Positions 35,607-46,177 of a stretch of DNA of 58,782 nucleotides are shown here, one piece after another. This DNA is from Colwellia sp. TT2012 (GTDB lineage Bacteria > Pseudomonadota > Gammaproteobacteria > Enterobacterales > Alteromonadaceae). Positions within the stretch are counted from its first letter, which is position 1, and every line of letters begins with the position of its first letter. Made by a program: the position numbers and the translations under genes. The DNA lies in contig NZ_LJYX01000015.1 of NCBI RefSeq assembly GCF_001440345.1, positions 1 through 58,782 of the forward strand, given 5' to 3'. Under the pieces are notes generated by a model. It was not told the origin of the DNA and did no database searches. It saw nothing but the letters and a program-made list of their open reading frames with translations.

Positions 35607-37097
35607 TTATGGCAAGTAACTACTTCCCATTAGATAACAATCGACTTCACGCGCACAACGACGACCTTCATCAATTGCCCAAACAATCAAACTTTGACCA
35701 CGACGACCATCACCCGCTGCGAACACACCTTCTTTACTGGTAGTAAACTTATCGTATTCTGCGGCTATGTTAGAGCGATTGTCTTGCTCAAGACCAAACT
35801 GCTCAATTAAACCACCTTCAGGCCCGATAAAGCCCATAGCGATAAGGACGATATCAGCAGCAAGTACTTTTTCACTACCGGCAACTTCTTGTGGCATCAT
35901 TTGACCTTTGTCATTACGCTGCCAAGTAATATCAACGGTATGAACCGCTTTGACATTACCTTGTCCGTCACTTTCAATTTTCTTAGTCATCACTAAATAT
36001 TGACGTGGATCTTGGCCTTGAATGGCAATCGCTTCCTTTTGACCGTAATCAACCAACAAACGTTTTGGCCATTGTGGCCAAGGGTTATTTTTATCTTCAC
36101 GTTTCTCTGGCGGACGCGGCATGATTTCTAGTTGCACCGTATTTTTACACTGATGACGTAATGAAGTACCAATACAATCGGTACCGGTATCACCACCGCC
36201 GATGACCACAACATTTTTTCCTTGCGCATTAATGAACTTACCATCTTTATGCTGGCTATCAAGTAAGCTTTTGGTATTTGCACTAAGGAAGTCCATGGCA
36301 AAATGAACGCCATTCAGTTCACGGCCTTCAACAAGTAAGTCGCGTGGCACCGTGGCGCCAATACATAACACTATCGCATCAAAATCTGTTTCAAGCTGTT
36401 CAGCACTAATGTCTTTACCCACTTCGGTATTGGTGACAAAAACAATGCCCTCTTCCGCTAATATATCAACGCGGCGTTGCACCAGTTCTTTTTGTAATTT
36501 CATGTTGGGAATACCGTACATCAACAAACCACCGATACGATCGGCGCGTTCATAGACAGTAACCATATGACCGGCTTTATTGAGCTGTGCAGCAGTAGCA
36601 AGCCCTGCCGGACCCGAACCAATTACCGCGACGTTTTTACCGGTACGAGCAGATGGAACTTGAGCCACCACCCAACCTTCGTCAAAGGCATGATCAATAA
36701 TTTCTTTTTCATGAAGCTTAATGGCTACCGGATCTGCATTGATACCTAGCACACAAGCGCCTTCACAAGGTGCTGGACATACACGGCCAGTAAATTCCGG
36801 GAAGTTATTGGTTTTATGCAGTAACTCTACTGCGTCTTGCCAACGTCCTCGGTAAATCAAGTCATTCCACTCAGGAATAACATTGTTCACCGGACAACCG
36901 GCAACGACCGGAGCAAACTCTGATTTCGCCGATTGACAAAAGGGTACACCACAATCCATACATCGAGAAGCTTGTTGCTCGACCTCTGCTTTTGGCATGT
37001 CTTCATATACTTCAAGCCAGTCAATTAAGCGCTCACCTGCATGGCGTTCAGTTGGCAAGGCACGACCTAGGTTGATAAATCCTGTTGGATTTCCCAT
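35607..37097 (-). CDS. gltD: glutamate synthase (NADPH) small subunit
   Basis: 496 residues. N-terminal 4Fe-4S region ([35 protein letters not shown]), FAD-binding [15 protein letters not shown] and NADPH-binding [14 protein letters not shown]. Passes electrons from NADPH to the large subunit, which makes glutamate from glutamine and 2-oxoglutarate. It lies 20 bp after gltB in the same operon. Confidence 0.95.
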   Translation of the reverse strand: MGNPTGFINLGRALPTERHAGERLIDWLEVYEDMPKAEVEQQASRCMDCGVPFCQSAKSEFAPVVAGCPVNNVIPEWNDLIYRGRWQDAVELLHKTNNFPEFTGRVCPAPCEGACVLGINADPVAIKLHEKEIIDHAFDEGWVVAQVPSARTGKNVAVIGSGPAGLATAAQLNKAGHMVTVYERADRIGGLLMYGIPNMKLQKELVQRRVDILAEEGIVFVTNTEVGKDISAEQLETDFDAIVLCIGATVPRDLLVEGRELNGVHFAMDFLSANTKSLLDSQHKDGKFINAQGKNVVVIGGGDTGTDCIGTSLRHQCKNTVQLEIMPRPPEKREDKNNPWPQWPKRLLVDYGQKEAIAIQGQDPRQYLVMTKKIESDGQGNVKAVHTVDITWQRNDKGQMMPQEVAGSEKVLAADIVLIAMGFIGPEGGLIEQFGLEQDNRSNIAAEYDKFTTSKEGVFAAGDGRRGQSLIVWAIDEGRRCAREVDCYLMGSSYLP

Positions 37098-37117
37098 AAT
37101 ATATTCTCCTTGTCAGC

Positions 37118-40100
37118 TTAAGCTTTAGCGCTAGCTATGTTGTTTAAATGGATATCGAAAGCTTCAACGGCAATGTCATATTCTGAGTCAAATTTTCCGC
37201 TATTGCGCACGTCAGTCATGTAACCTTGCATGCGTTTGTAATCAACTGGCATGACTTTGACGAAGCGCTTAACGCTGTTGTCCCAATCATTGAGTAAATC
37301 ACTAGCGACAGCTGAGCCAGTAGCATTTAAATGCTGGGTAATTAATGCTTTTAGTTCAAGACTTTCAGCATCGGTATCCACTGTTTCCAGTGACACCATT
37401 TCCATATTGCATTTAGGGGCGAAGTCATTCTTGTTATCAAGTACATAAGCGACACCACCAGACATACCCGCCGCAAAGTTACGACCCGTAGCGCCTAAGA
37501 TAACCGTTATACCACCGGTCATGTATTCACAACCGTGATCACCAATGCCTTCAACAACCGCTGTAGCACCTGAGTTACGAACACAGAAACGCTCGCCGGC
37601 AACACCACCGATAAAGGCGCTGCCTGACGTTGCGCCAAATAAGGCAACATTGCCAATGATAATATTTTCACTGGCGACGAACTTAGCTTGTTTACTTGGG
37701 TATACCACCAGGTTTGCGCCTGAAAGCCCTTTACCAAAGTAATCATTGGCATCTCCTTCAAGTTCAAAGCGCAGGCCTTTGGCGGAGAAACAACCAAAAC
37801 TTTGACCAGCGGAGCCGTTAAACTTAACCCTGATAGTATTTTCTGGTAAGCCTTCGGCTTGGTACTTCTTCGAGATTTCATTGGAAATCATCGCACCTAT
37901 GGTTCTATCGGTATTGCTAACATCGTATGCAAGGGCAACACTTTGCTGAGTATCTAGCGCCACTTGCGCATCTTTTATCATCTTACGGTCGATGATATCG
38001 TCAATAAGGTGTTTCTGATCAATTGACTTATAAAGCGTCTCGTTCTCACCGCACTCTTCTTTGTAAAGTAGCGGCGTTAAATCAACACCCTTATATTTCC
38101 AATGCTCAACGTCAGTACGTTGTTTAAGACATTGAGTCTGACCAACCATCTCTTCGATGCTTTTAAAACCTAGCTCAGCCATGATTTCACGTAAACCTTC
38201 AGCCATCATGGTAAAGAAGTTAACTAAAATATCAGCACGACCGGTAAAGCGTTCGCGTAAACCTTTATCTTGTGTAGCAATGCCAACAGGGCAAGTATTT
38301 AAATGACACTTACGCATCATGATACAACCTTCAACCACTAATGCCGTGGTTGCCATGCCATATTCTTCCGCGCCAAGTAAGGTGGCAATAGCTAGATCGC
38401 GTGGTGTTTTAAGTTGTCCATCCGTTTGTACAGTTATACGGCTACGCAGTTTATTACGGACCAAGGTTTGATGAGTTTCAGCTAGACCAAGTTCCCACGG
38501 TAAACCCGTGTGTTTAATTGAGCTAAGTGGTGAAGCACCTGTGCCACCATCATGTCCAGCAATCAGTACCACATCAGCATAAGCTTTACAGACACCCGAG
38601 GCGATAGTACCAACACCGGCTTCTGAGACTAACTTAACGTTAATACGGGCATCGCGGTTGGCGTTTTTAAGATCAAAAATAAGCTGAGACAAATCTTCAA
38701 TAGAATAAATATCATGATGTGGAGGCGGTGAAATCAAACCTACACCTGGTGTAGAACCACGCGTTTTACCAATCCAAGCATCCACTTTATCGCCTGGTAA
38801 CTGACCACCCTCACCCGGTTTTGCCCCCTGTGCCATCTTAATTTGTAGCTCGTCCGCATTGGCCAAGTAATGACTGGTTACTCCAAAACGACCAGAAGCG
38901 ACTTGTTTAATGCGCGAATTCATAGAATCGCCATTTTCTAGCGGGGTAAAACGAATAGGATCTTCACCACCCTCACCACTATTGCTCTTACCGCCAATAC
39001 GGTTCATGGCAATTGCTAACGTGGTATGTGCTTCCCACGAGATTGAACCAAATGACATGGCACCGGAAGCAAAACGTTTGAAAATATTTTCAATCGGTTC
39101 AACGTCACTTAATGGAATAGCAGGACGATCGCTACTGAATTCCAGTAAACCACGTAGAGTAAAGGCCTCTTTACTTTGATCATCCACTGTTTTTGTGTAC
39201 TGCTTAAATTGCTCAGTATCGTTACTTGCCGTTGAATGCTGCAGTAAACGAATAACCGTTGGACTAAATAGATGACGTTCGCCATCATGACGCCATGAGT
39301 ACTCGCCACCTGTTGGTAATAAGTTTTCAATGGCAATACGGCTAGCTTCAGGGAAACCTTCACGATGACGTAAAAGTGCTTCTTGAGCAATTTGGTCTAA
39401 ACTTAAACCTTCAATTCTACTGACAGTACCGGTAAAGTACTGCTCAACAACGTCTGAGTTAATACCCAAAGCTTCAAAAATTTGCGCACCTAAATAAGAC
39501 TGTAAGGTACAAATACCCATCTTAGAGAAGATTTTCAATAAACCACTGCCTACCGCTGCGGTGTATTTCTCCGTGAGTTGCTCATTTGATAATTCGCTAT
39601 TAAGTATCCCTTCATCACGCAAACCATAGATACTTTCTAGTGCTAAGTATGGATTTACCGCGGCTGCACCATAACCAATGACGGTAGCAAAATGGTGAGT
39701 TTCACGAATATCAGCAGATTCCAGAATAATATCCGCGTAAGAGCGTAATTTTTCACGAATTAAATAATGATGCACCGCTGCGGTTGCTAATACCGACGGA
39801 ATAGCAACATGGTCGCTGTCAACTGCACGATCACTTAATATTAATATTGCATAACCATCTTCAACCGCATTTTTGGCGTACAAACAAACACGATCTAGTG
39901 CCTTTTTAAGTGCGCCCGCTTCACCATTGGCTTTAAACGTGATGCTAATGGTTTTTGCTTGTAAGTGGTCGTTATCAATATGCTGTAATTTACGTAATTG
40001 CTCGTTGGTTAATACCGGTTGTTCAATTTCAACCTTATGACAATGCGCGGCTGTTTCCTCGAGCAAGTTAAGTGACTTACCAATGTAACCACGTAATGAC

Positions 40101-41725
40101 ATCACCAACTCTTCACGAATCGGATCTATTGGTGGGTTAGTCACCTGAGCAAACAACTGCTTAAAATAATGTGATAGATGTTGTGGACGATCTGAAAGCA
40201 CGGCTAATGGCGTATCTGTACCCATAGCACCCAATGGCTCTTTCGACGTACTAACCATGCCAGCAAGCACTAAGTTAAGATCTTCGCTAGTGTAACCAAA
40301 GGCTTTTTGAATTTTTCTAAGTTCCGCCACTGGCGGTTGGGCAATAGAAGCCGTTGATACCGGTAATTGGTTTAACTCAATTTTGTTTTCTGCTAACCAC
40401 TGACCATAAGGCTGGGCCGAACTAACGGTCTCTTTTACTTCGTCATCACTGATAATGCGACCTTGCTTTAAATCAGCAATGAAAATTTTACCCGGTTGAA
40501 GACGACCTTTCTCAACAACCGTTGACTGATCAACACATAGGGCACCTGTTTCAGAGCCCATAATCAAGGTACCATCTTCGGTTAACAAATAACGAGAAGG
40601 ACGTAAACCGTTACGATCAAGGGTCGCACCAATAATATTACCATCGGTAAATGAGAGTGATGCAGGACCATCCCACGGTTCCATAATACAAGCGTAATAC
40701 TCATAGAATGCCCGTTTACTTGGATCCATATTATCTTGAGTCTGCCAAGCTTCAGGCACCATCATCATCATGACTTGGGCTAGCGAACGTCCGCTTAACA
40801 CCAATAACTCAATGGCCATATCAAGATTAGCAGAATCAGAGTTGTCGTTATTACAAACAGGATTCAACATTTTCAATTCAGCATCAGTAAAATTCACTGA
40901 ACTGAACAATGCTTCACGGGCATTCATCCAGTTAATATTCCCGCGAACTGTGTTAATTTCACCGTTGTGGGCGATATAACGAAATGGTTGCGCGCGTCGC
41001 CAAGCGGGAAAAGTATTGGTTGAAAAACGAGAATGGAACATCGCCAACCCAGAGATGGTACGCTCGTCTTGAAGATCAAGATAATATTGACGAACTTGCG
41101 CAGTAGTAAATTGACCTTTATAGACAATTTTGGTTGATGACATCGAAGTGACATAAAACTCGTCACGTTCTTTGGCAATGCTGGCATTTATTTTATGCGA
41201 GGTGTATTTACGCAAAACAAACAACTTGCGTTCAAATTCTTGGGCCGTTAATGCTGCTGGTTTAGCAATAAATACCTGTTCAATATTCGGTTCGGTTGCA
41301 AGTGAAGCCGCACCTAACATAGAATTATCACCTGGCACATTACGGTAACCGATTAAGGTTAAGCCCAATTCAGTCATGTTTTGGTTTAAAATATCTCGAC
41401 ACGCTTCGCGTTGTTCTTGCTCGCGGGGAAAGAAAATCATGCCAACGCCGTAGTTTCCGGCATCGGGTAAGCTAAAACCTAATTTTGCAGTTTCTTGACT
41501 AAAAAAATCGTGGGGAATTTGAATAAGAATACCGGCACCGTCACCACTTTTGACGTCGAAACCAGTACCACCACGATGTTCCATACAACTCAGCATGGTG
41601 AGTGCATTCTCAATAATATCGTGAGATTTTTTACCCTTAAGGTTGGCGACAAAACCAATGCCACAGCTGTCATGTTCAAACTCGGCGCGATAAAGGCCTT
41701 GGTTTTTTTTGCTCATATCATTCAT
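37118..41725 (-). CDS. gltB: glutamate synthase (NADPH) large subunit
   Basis: 1535 residues. Class II amidotransferase with the nucleophile Cys21 (SCGIGFVANLKG) after a short propeptide, a central domain, the FMN-binding synthase domain (GEGGEDPIRF, SPPPHHDIYSIEDL, GHDGGTGASPLSS), the 3Fe-4S cysteines CIMMRKCHLNTCPVG, and a C-terminal GXGXG beta-helix (GGVAGERFCVRNSGATAVVEG). Standard length. Core nitrogen assimilation. Confidence 0.96.
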   Translation of the reverse strand: MNDMSKKNQGLYRAEFEHDSCGIGFVANLKGKKSHDIIENALTMLSCMEHRGGTGFDVKSGDGAGILIQIPHDFFSQETAKLGFSLPDAGNYGVGMIFFPREQEQREACRDILNQNMTELGLTLIGYRNVPGDNSMLGAASLATEPNIEQVFIAKPAALTAQEFERKLFVLRKYTSHKINASIAKERDEFYVTSMSSTKIVYKGQFTTAQVRQYYLDLQDERTISGLAMFHSRFSTNTFPAWRRAQPFRYIAHNGEINTVRGNINWMNAREALFSSVNFTDAELKMLNPVCNNDNSDSANLDMAIELLVLSGRSLAQVMMMMVPEAWQTQDNMDPSKRAFYEYYACIMEPWDGPASLSFTDGNIIGATLDRNGLRPSRYLLTEDGTLIMGSETGALCVDQSTVVEKGRLQPGKIFIADLKQGRIISDDEVKETVSSAQPYGQWLAENKIELNQLPVSTASIAQPPVAELRKIQKAFGYTSEDLNLVLAGMVSTSKEPLGAMGTDTPLAVLSDRPQHLSHYFKQLFAQVTNPPIDPIREELVMSLRGYIGKSLNLLEETAAHCHKVEIEQPVLTNEQLRKLQHIDNDHLQAKTISITFKANGEAGALKKALDRVCLYAKNAVEDGYAILILSDRAVDSDHVAIPSVLATAAVHHYLIREKLRSYADIILESADIRETHHFATVIGYGAAAVNPYLALESIYGLRDEGILNSELSNEQLTEKYTAAVGSGLLKIFSKMGICTLQSYLGAQIFEALGINSDVVEQYFTGTVSRIEGLSLDQIAQEALLRHREGFPEASRIAIENLLPTGGEYSWRHDGERHLFSPTVIRLLQHSTASNDTEQFKQYTKTVDDQSKEAFTLRGLLEFSSDRPAIPLSDVEPIENIFKRFASGAMSFGSISWEAHTTLAIAMNRIGGKSNSGEGGEDPIRFTPLENGDSMNSRIKQVASGRFGVTSHYLANADELQIKMAQGAKPGEGGQLPGDKVDAWIGKTRGSTPGVGLISPPPHHDIYSIEDLSQLIFDLKNANRDARINVKLVSEAGVGTIASGVCKAYADVVLIAGHDGGTGASPLSSIKHTGLPWELGLAETHQTLVRNKLRSRITVQTDGQLKTPRDLAIATLLGAEEYGMATTALVVEGCIMMRKCHLNTCPVGIATQDKGLRERFTGRADILVNFFTMMAEGLREIMAELGFKSIEEMVGQTQCLKQRTDVEHWKYKGVDLTPLLYKEECGENETLYKSIDQKHLIDDIIDRKMIKDAQVALDTQQSVALAYDVSNTDRTIGAMISNEISKKYQAEGLPENTIRVKFNGSAGQSFGCFSAKGLRFELEGDANDYFGKGLSGANLVVYPSKQAKFVASENIIIGNVALFGATSGSAFIGGVAGERFCVRNSGATAVVEGIGDHGCEYMTGGITVILGATGRNFAAGMSGGVAYVLDNKNDFAPKCNMEMVSLETVDTDAESLELKALITQHLNATGSAVASDLLNDWDNSVKRFVKVMPVDYKRMQGYMTDVRNSGKFDSEYDIAVEAFDIHLNNIASAKA

Positions 41726-42239
41726 TGCTTATTCCTATTCATCTAACTATTTCTATTAGCTGTTTTTCTGGCTCATAAAGCTGCTTGCTAATTAAGACCG
41801 ATATTTTAAATACTCAAAATGTGCGCTATTGATCCTTCAGAATAATATTTAGAATTTCTTGAGCATTGCACGCCAGACTTCTACTGAGTCTTTATGAGAC
41901 GAACTGCCATTAATGAAAATTATTATGTAAAGCGGTCGGAAAATTACCCGTAAAAGGGGACTGAGTCAATCTTTTTATGAATATATATTCATACCACTTG
42001 AATATATAGAGCGAAAAATTATTCTTAAAATATTAATATTCACCCTAAAAAATACATTACCCACACTTTTAACGCTATTTTAAGTACATAACACTACATA
42101 ATAATAATTACATTTTCATACGGAATATTCATTATTCCGTATAAATATATCACCAAGTAACAGCTCGCAATTTATTTATGCTAGTTGTGCAACTTTTTAT
42201 ACCCTGTACCCGGAAGTAATATTTTAAAATTGTGAGTGT
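41726..42239. other. A/T-rich spacer upstream of gltB
   Basis: Holds the gltB promoter region; runs such as GAATATATATTCATA and TTCATACGGAATATTCATTATTCCGTAT show small dyads, but I can name no gene or known site. Confidence 0.4.
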
Positions 42240-42360
42240 TTATCTAGGTTAACTGTACAGCAGTTAATTGACCTAAATAAATCAATAGCTAACTTCAAAA
42301 CCTTCAACTTAGCAGACGTTGACAAAATCGTTTTTGACTCATTTCATGATCACGAAAAGC
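42240..42360. repeat. left arm of a diverged inverted repeat around the S8 protease region
   Basis: Aligns with the reverse complement of 45795-45915. Shared blocks: a hairpin AGGTTAACTG...CAGTTAATTGACCT, then GACGTTnnCAAAATCGTTTTTGA and ATTTCATGATCA. Roughly two-thirds identical by eye. Confidence 0.55.
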
Positions 42361-42639
42361 AAATTACGCTCCCCATCATCTACATCCCCTCTAAAGCTCA
42401 AAGCGTTCCTTACAATCATCTACAGTAATACCCATGATTTTCTTTTAAGCTGTAAAACTCTACAGTTTCATTAAACCATTACAGAGCTTGGAACGCCCAA
42501 TTACTGGAGAAAATTCAATAAGGGGGAGAGGAATTATATAGACCCCCACATCAATACTTCAAACTCAAATTTTTAACGGTATGAGATCGCGACGAAATTT
42601 TAAATTGGCGCATGAATTGTCTATCAAACCTATCGACCA

Positions 42640-43060
42640 TCTTGGGGGACAACGGAAAAATGCCGTGGCAGTCCTCCATTGACTGGGCCAGTCAGTTGGA
42701 TTTGGCAGGACACGACTACTAACTACCAACGGCGCTTAATCTAGATGGAACTAGTTGTGCTGGTCTTGCCTGCACGTAATCTAAACTTGGAAACATTTAT
42801 TTTGTAGAGCAGGCCAACTTGGCCGGGTCAATTACAACAAATCAGTCCTTTCGACAATGTTCAAGATTGCTATTGGCTTAGTACGGAATCCCTTGACAGC
42901 AATGGCTTGCCTATTAATGCCTAAAACTTCTGGTTTTTTGATTCAATCGGTGAGTGAAATCATCAATACAGCGGTTTTCAATAAGCTGGCCGTAACAAAG
43001 TACTATCCCGATTCAATGCCCATACCGTCAGAGGAATAAGGTCGACGAACACTGTACCAA
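42640..43060 (+). pseudogene. DUF1566-type extracellular protein, degraded
   Basis: Frames give WQSSIDWASQLDLAGHDY-stop-LPTALNLDGTSCAGLACT, GNIYFVEQANLAGSI, and in a shifted frame FDNVQDCYWLSTESLDSNGLP and NFWFFDSIGE. This matches the DUF1566 (Lcl C-terminal) pattern, in which LAG(HT)DWRLPT, ELGxxYFxELGN and YWSGTE recur. Several stops and frameshifts make it dead. Confidence 0.6.
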
Positions 43061-43219
43061 ACCAGGGGTATTGAGGCTTCTGGTGAACGGCATGCTTGGC
43101 ATATGAATTGACTCTCGAAGACGGCAGTAGCGTAAAGCTTAAGTTTTCTATTATTATGCTAATATAGTTACTAGGAAGATTTTTTTTAAGGGATACATTA
43201 AGATATTAATAAATGACTT

Positions 43220-45298
43220 ATGGGGCACAAAGTGATGCGTATTTTAGTCAAAAGTTTTATTATTGTATTTTTCTTCACAGCTTCAAATTTCATTTTTGCA
43301 GCACCTGACACATCTCGTCTTTGGGTGCAATTTGCACCACAAAAATCAGAGCAGGCTCTCAGTGCACTTTCAACAGCCGGTGCAAAAATACATTATCGTT
43401 TTGATAATCTGAATGCCGCTGCTGTAACTCTGCCAACAAAAGCTATCCAGGCGCTAAGAAATAACCCTAATATCCAGCTGATTGAAGAGGATGTAAAACG
43501 ATACCCATCTGCTCAATCTGTTCCTTATGGTATTGATGCAGTACAGGCACGAGATATCTGGGATGCTAATCGCGATGGTTATGTTGATTATGGGGTTCCT
43601 GACGGAAGTGGTAAAATGGTCTGTGTGATTGATTCAGGATTGCATACTGCCCATGAGGATATGATGGACGTGAATGTAGTTGGAGGTTTTCCATCCGGAT
43701 CATCCGGATGGAATAATGATACCTGTGGTCACGGTACACACGTTACCGGTACTATTACCGCAACCAATAACGGCATAGGTGTAGTTGGCGTCAATCCTGG
43801 CAGCACTTCATTATTCATTGTCCAGGTATTTGGTGGTTCAACCTGTGCGTGGACGTATAGCTCCACACTGGTGGATGCTGCTAATCGATGCCAGGTTGCT
43901 CGTGCAGATATTATCAGCATGAGCCTAGGAGGCACTTCAAAGAGTAGGACAGAAGAACGGGCATTTTCCAAGTTATACGATGATGGCATTCTGCTAATTG
44001 CCGCAGCTGGTAATGATGGTAATAACCGCAAGAGTTACCCCGCTTCCTATAATTCCGTGATGTCAGTCGCCGCAGTTGATGTAAATAATATGGTTGCAGA
44101 TTTTTCGCAACAAAACAGCTCGGTTGAAATAGCTGCACCTGGTGTTGCAGTCTTAAGCACAGTACCCTGGACTGCTAATAATTCATTAACTGTTGATGGT
44201 ACAACCTATAGTGGTGGTCAGATAAAATATGCAGCATTGGCTACTATCACAGGAGATGTAATCAATGGTGGTTTATGTGACAGTGCTGGCAGCTGGTTTG
44301 AACGGGTAGTTATGTGTGAACGTGGCGATATCAGTTTTTTTGAAAAGGTTTCGAATGTGCGGATCGGTGGTGGCATTGCTGCTGTCATCTATAATAATGA
44401 ACCTGGTGGATTTGTAGGTACATTAGGAGAGGGTAATTCTTCAACTATACCAGCTATCTCATTGAGTCAGGCTGATGGTCAGGCGATTGTTGCAGCTAAG
44501 CTAGGGTTCTCTAGTATTGTAGCAAGTACTTTTACTCAGCCTGGGAGCGGTTATGAAGCATGGGATGGCACATCAATGGCCACACCACATGTTTCAGGTG
44601 TTGCAGCACTTGTCTGGAGTGGCTCTCCTGGTTCTACAAACGCTGACATTCGTTATGCATTAACACAAACTGCTCTCGACCTTGGAGAACCTGGCCGTGA
44701 TGCTGCCTATGGCTATGGATTAGTCCAGGCTTATGATGCATGGCTGTACCTAGGCGGTGGTGGCGGTAGTAGCAATCAATCACCCACGGCTGCCTTTACC
44801 TCGAATTGCCCTGATCTCAGGTGTACATTTGATGGCAGTGACAGCAGCGACCCTGATGGCACTATTGACGACTATGCCTGGACTTTTGGAGATGGTAACA
44901 GCGCCTCAGGGGTTATTTCTAGCCATACCTTCGGCGCAACTGATACTTTCATTGTGTCATTGAAGGTAACGGATAATAAGGGCGCATCCAATACCCGCAA
45001 TGAATCGGTGAGTGTAAGTGCTGGCAGTGGTGGTAGTGGTGGAGATACGACGCCACCGGTGATTTCAAATGTCAACTCTGCAAAAACAAAAGGCAACAGT
45101 TTTGAAATTACATGGACTACTGATGAACCCGCAAGCTCTAAGGTTATCTTTAGCTGTTGTGGTGAATTTAGCAATGCGGCTTTGGTGACATCACATCGTA
45201 TGGAGTTCCGTGGTGGTAAGGGTGTCTACACCTTTTACGTTAGTTCCAAGGATGCAGCTAATAACGAGTCCACCGTTGGCCCATTCGACTATCCATAA
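43220..45298 (+). CDS. secreted S8 subtilisin-like protease with PA, PKD and fibronectin-like domains
   Basis: 692 residues. Signal peptide (FIIVFFFTASNFIFA|A), I9-type propeptide (about 32-95), S8 catalytic domain with Asp138 (VIDSG), His171 (GHGTH) and Ser452 (GTSMATPHVSG), and a PA-domain insertion (about 320-430). A Gly-Ser linker leads to a PKD domain (FDGSDSSDPDGTIDDYAWTFGDG) and a C-terminal FN3-like module. Likely degrades extracellular protein. The start could be the ATG at 43235. G+C is visibly higher than in the flanks. Confidence 0.92.
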   Translation: MGHKVMRILVKSFIIVFFFTASNFIFAAPDTSRLWVQFAPQKSEQALSALSTAGAKIHYRFDNLNAAAVTLPTKAIQALRNNPNIQLIEEDVKRYPSAQSVPYGIDAVQARDIWDANRDGYVDYGVPDGSGKMVCVIDSGLHTAHEDMMDVNVVGGFPSGSSGWNNDTCGHGTHVTGTITATNNGIGVVGVNPGSTSLFIVQVFGGSTCAWTYSSTLVDAANRCQVARADIISMSLGGTSKSRTEERAFSKLYDDGILLIAAAGNDGNNRKSYPASYNSVMSVAAVDVNNMVADFSQQNSSVEIAAPGVAVLSTVPWTANNSLTVDGTTYSGGQIKYAALATITGDVINGGLCDSAGSWFERVVMCERGDISFFEKVSNVRIGGGIAAVIYNNEPGGFVGTLGEGNSSTIPAISLSQADGQAIVAAKLGFSSIVASTFTQPGSGYEAWDGTSMATPHVSGVAALVWSGSPGSTNADIRYALTQTALDLGEPGRDAAYGYGLVQAYDAWLYLGGGGGSSNQSPTAAFTSNCPDLRCTFDGSDSSDPDGTIDDYAWTFGDGNSASGVISSHTFGATDTFIVSLKVTDNKGASNTRNESVSVSAGSGGSGGDTTPPVISNVNSAKTKGNSFEITWTTDEPASSKVIFSCCGEFSNAALVTSHRMEFRGGKGVYTFYVSSKDAANNESTVGPFDYP

Positions 45299-45321
45299 AG
45301 CGTTATAATTTTATAAACATC

Positions 45322-45347
45322 AACCGGGGCACCAACCCCGGTTTTTA
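45322..45347 (+). terminator. terminator of the S8 protease gene
   Basis: AACCGGGG/CCCCGGTT stem, loop CACCAA, followed by TTTT, 24 bp after the stop. Confidence 0.88.
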
Positions 45348-45794
45348 TTTCAGTGTATGCCTCACTCACTATATAATATAAAAAGCGGTGTTTACCTGAA
45401 TTTTGAATTCATCTAGACCATGAATCAATAAGTTACGCTCATATTTTTGGCGCTAGTCACTACTAATTTGCTTAAGTTGACAGTACCAAGTTAGAGTTAC
45501 CAGATTAATTACGAATGACGCTTCAAAGCTTTCATTCACACTGAACCATTCAGTCGCAAACTTTATCATCAAACGACACCTGTTTTCATCTATAGGGAAT
45601 GTCAGCTACCAGGAAACTACTAGCGTAATGTGATTGTTTAGTTATGTCCGTTATAGATCAAAACATACAAACATTGTCAGTAGAATTTCTTAAATGCTAA
45701 AGTCTGGTAAAAGTTAGCGTTCTAAGATGGACTCTCAGTGGCAGCAATGAGCTTGCAGCAGTCATAGCTATTGTTCTCGTTCTATAACTGTATT

Positions 45795-45915
45795 ATGCTT
45801 TTTTGATCATGAAATTAGTCTCAAAAACGATTTTGGGAACGTCCGCTTTACCAATTATTATTAAGTTGGCTGTCGACCTGCTGAGGTCAACTAACTGTTG
45901 TTCAGTTGACCTCGA
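45795..45915. repeat. right arm of a diverged inverted repeat around the S8 protease region
   Basis: Pairs with 42240-42360. Contains its own hairpin GAGGTCAACT/AGTTGACCTC (45884-45914). Apart from this and the terminator, 45299-46129 shows no gene. Confidence 0.55.
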
Positions 45916-46129
45916 CAAACACTAAAACTTGAAACTCATACTTCCCCTTTGCGCACCAAGAAGTCATTAGCGGTGAACTGTTTTTAACTATCCATGGGTT
46001 AAAAGCTAAGGCTCACTTTTACCACAAAGTGGTCCTAATTAATTGCAAAAAAGACTTCACTTTTATGCTCACTATCTTAGGGATAGCTGACCATAGAAGA
46101 AATTTTCAAAATAAATTGGTTTGTGTAGT

Positions 46130-46164
46130 GAGGAGGTAAGTATAAAATTTATACTTACCTCCTC
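46130..46164. terminator. perfect 17-bp inverted repeat after the opine-dehydrogenase-like gene
   Basis: Arms 46130-46146 and 46148-46164 are exact complements (GAGGAGGTAAGTATAAA) around one base. 14 bp beyond the stop of the leftward gene; no T-run, so a terminator or 3' mRNA-protecting hairpin. Confidence 0.55.
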
Positions 46165-46177
46165 CTTCATTATGCAA

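Noticed and set aside
42857..43039. 60-residue plus-strand frame
   Set aside because: Lies inside the DUF1566-type pseudogene in a non-homologous frame; no ribosome site.
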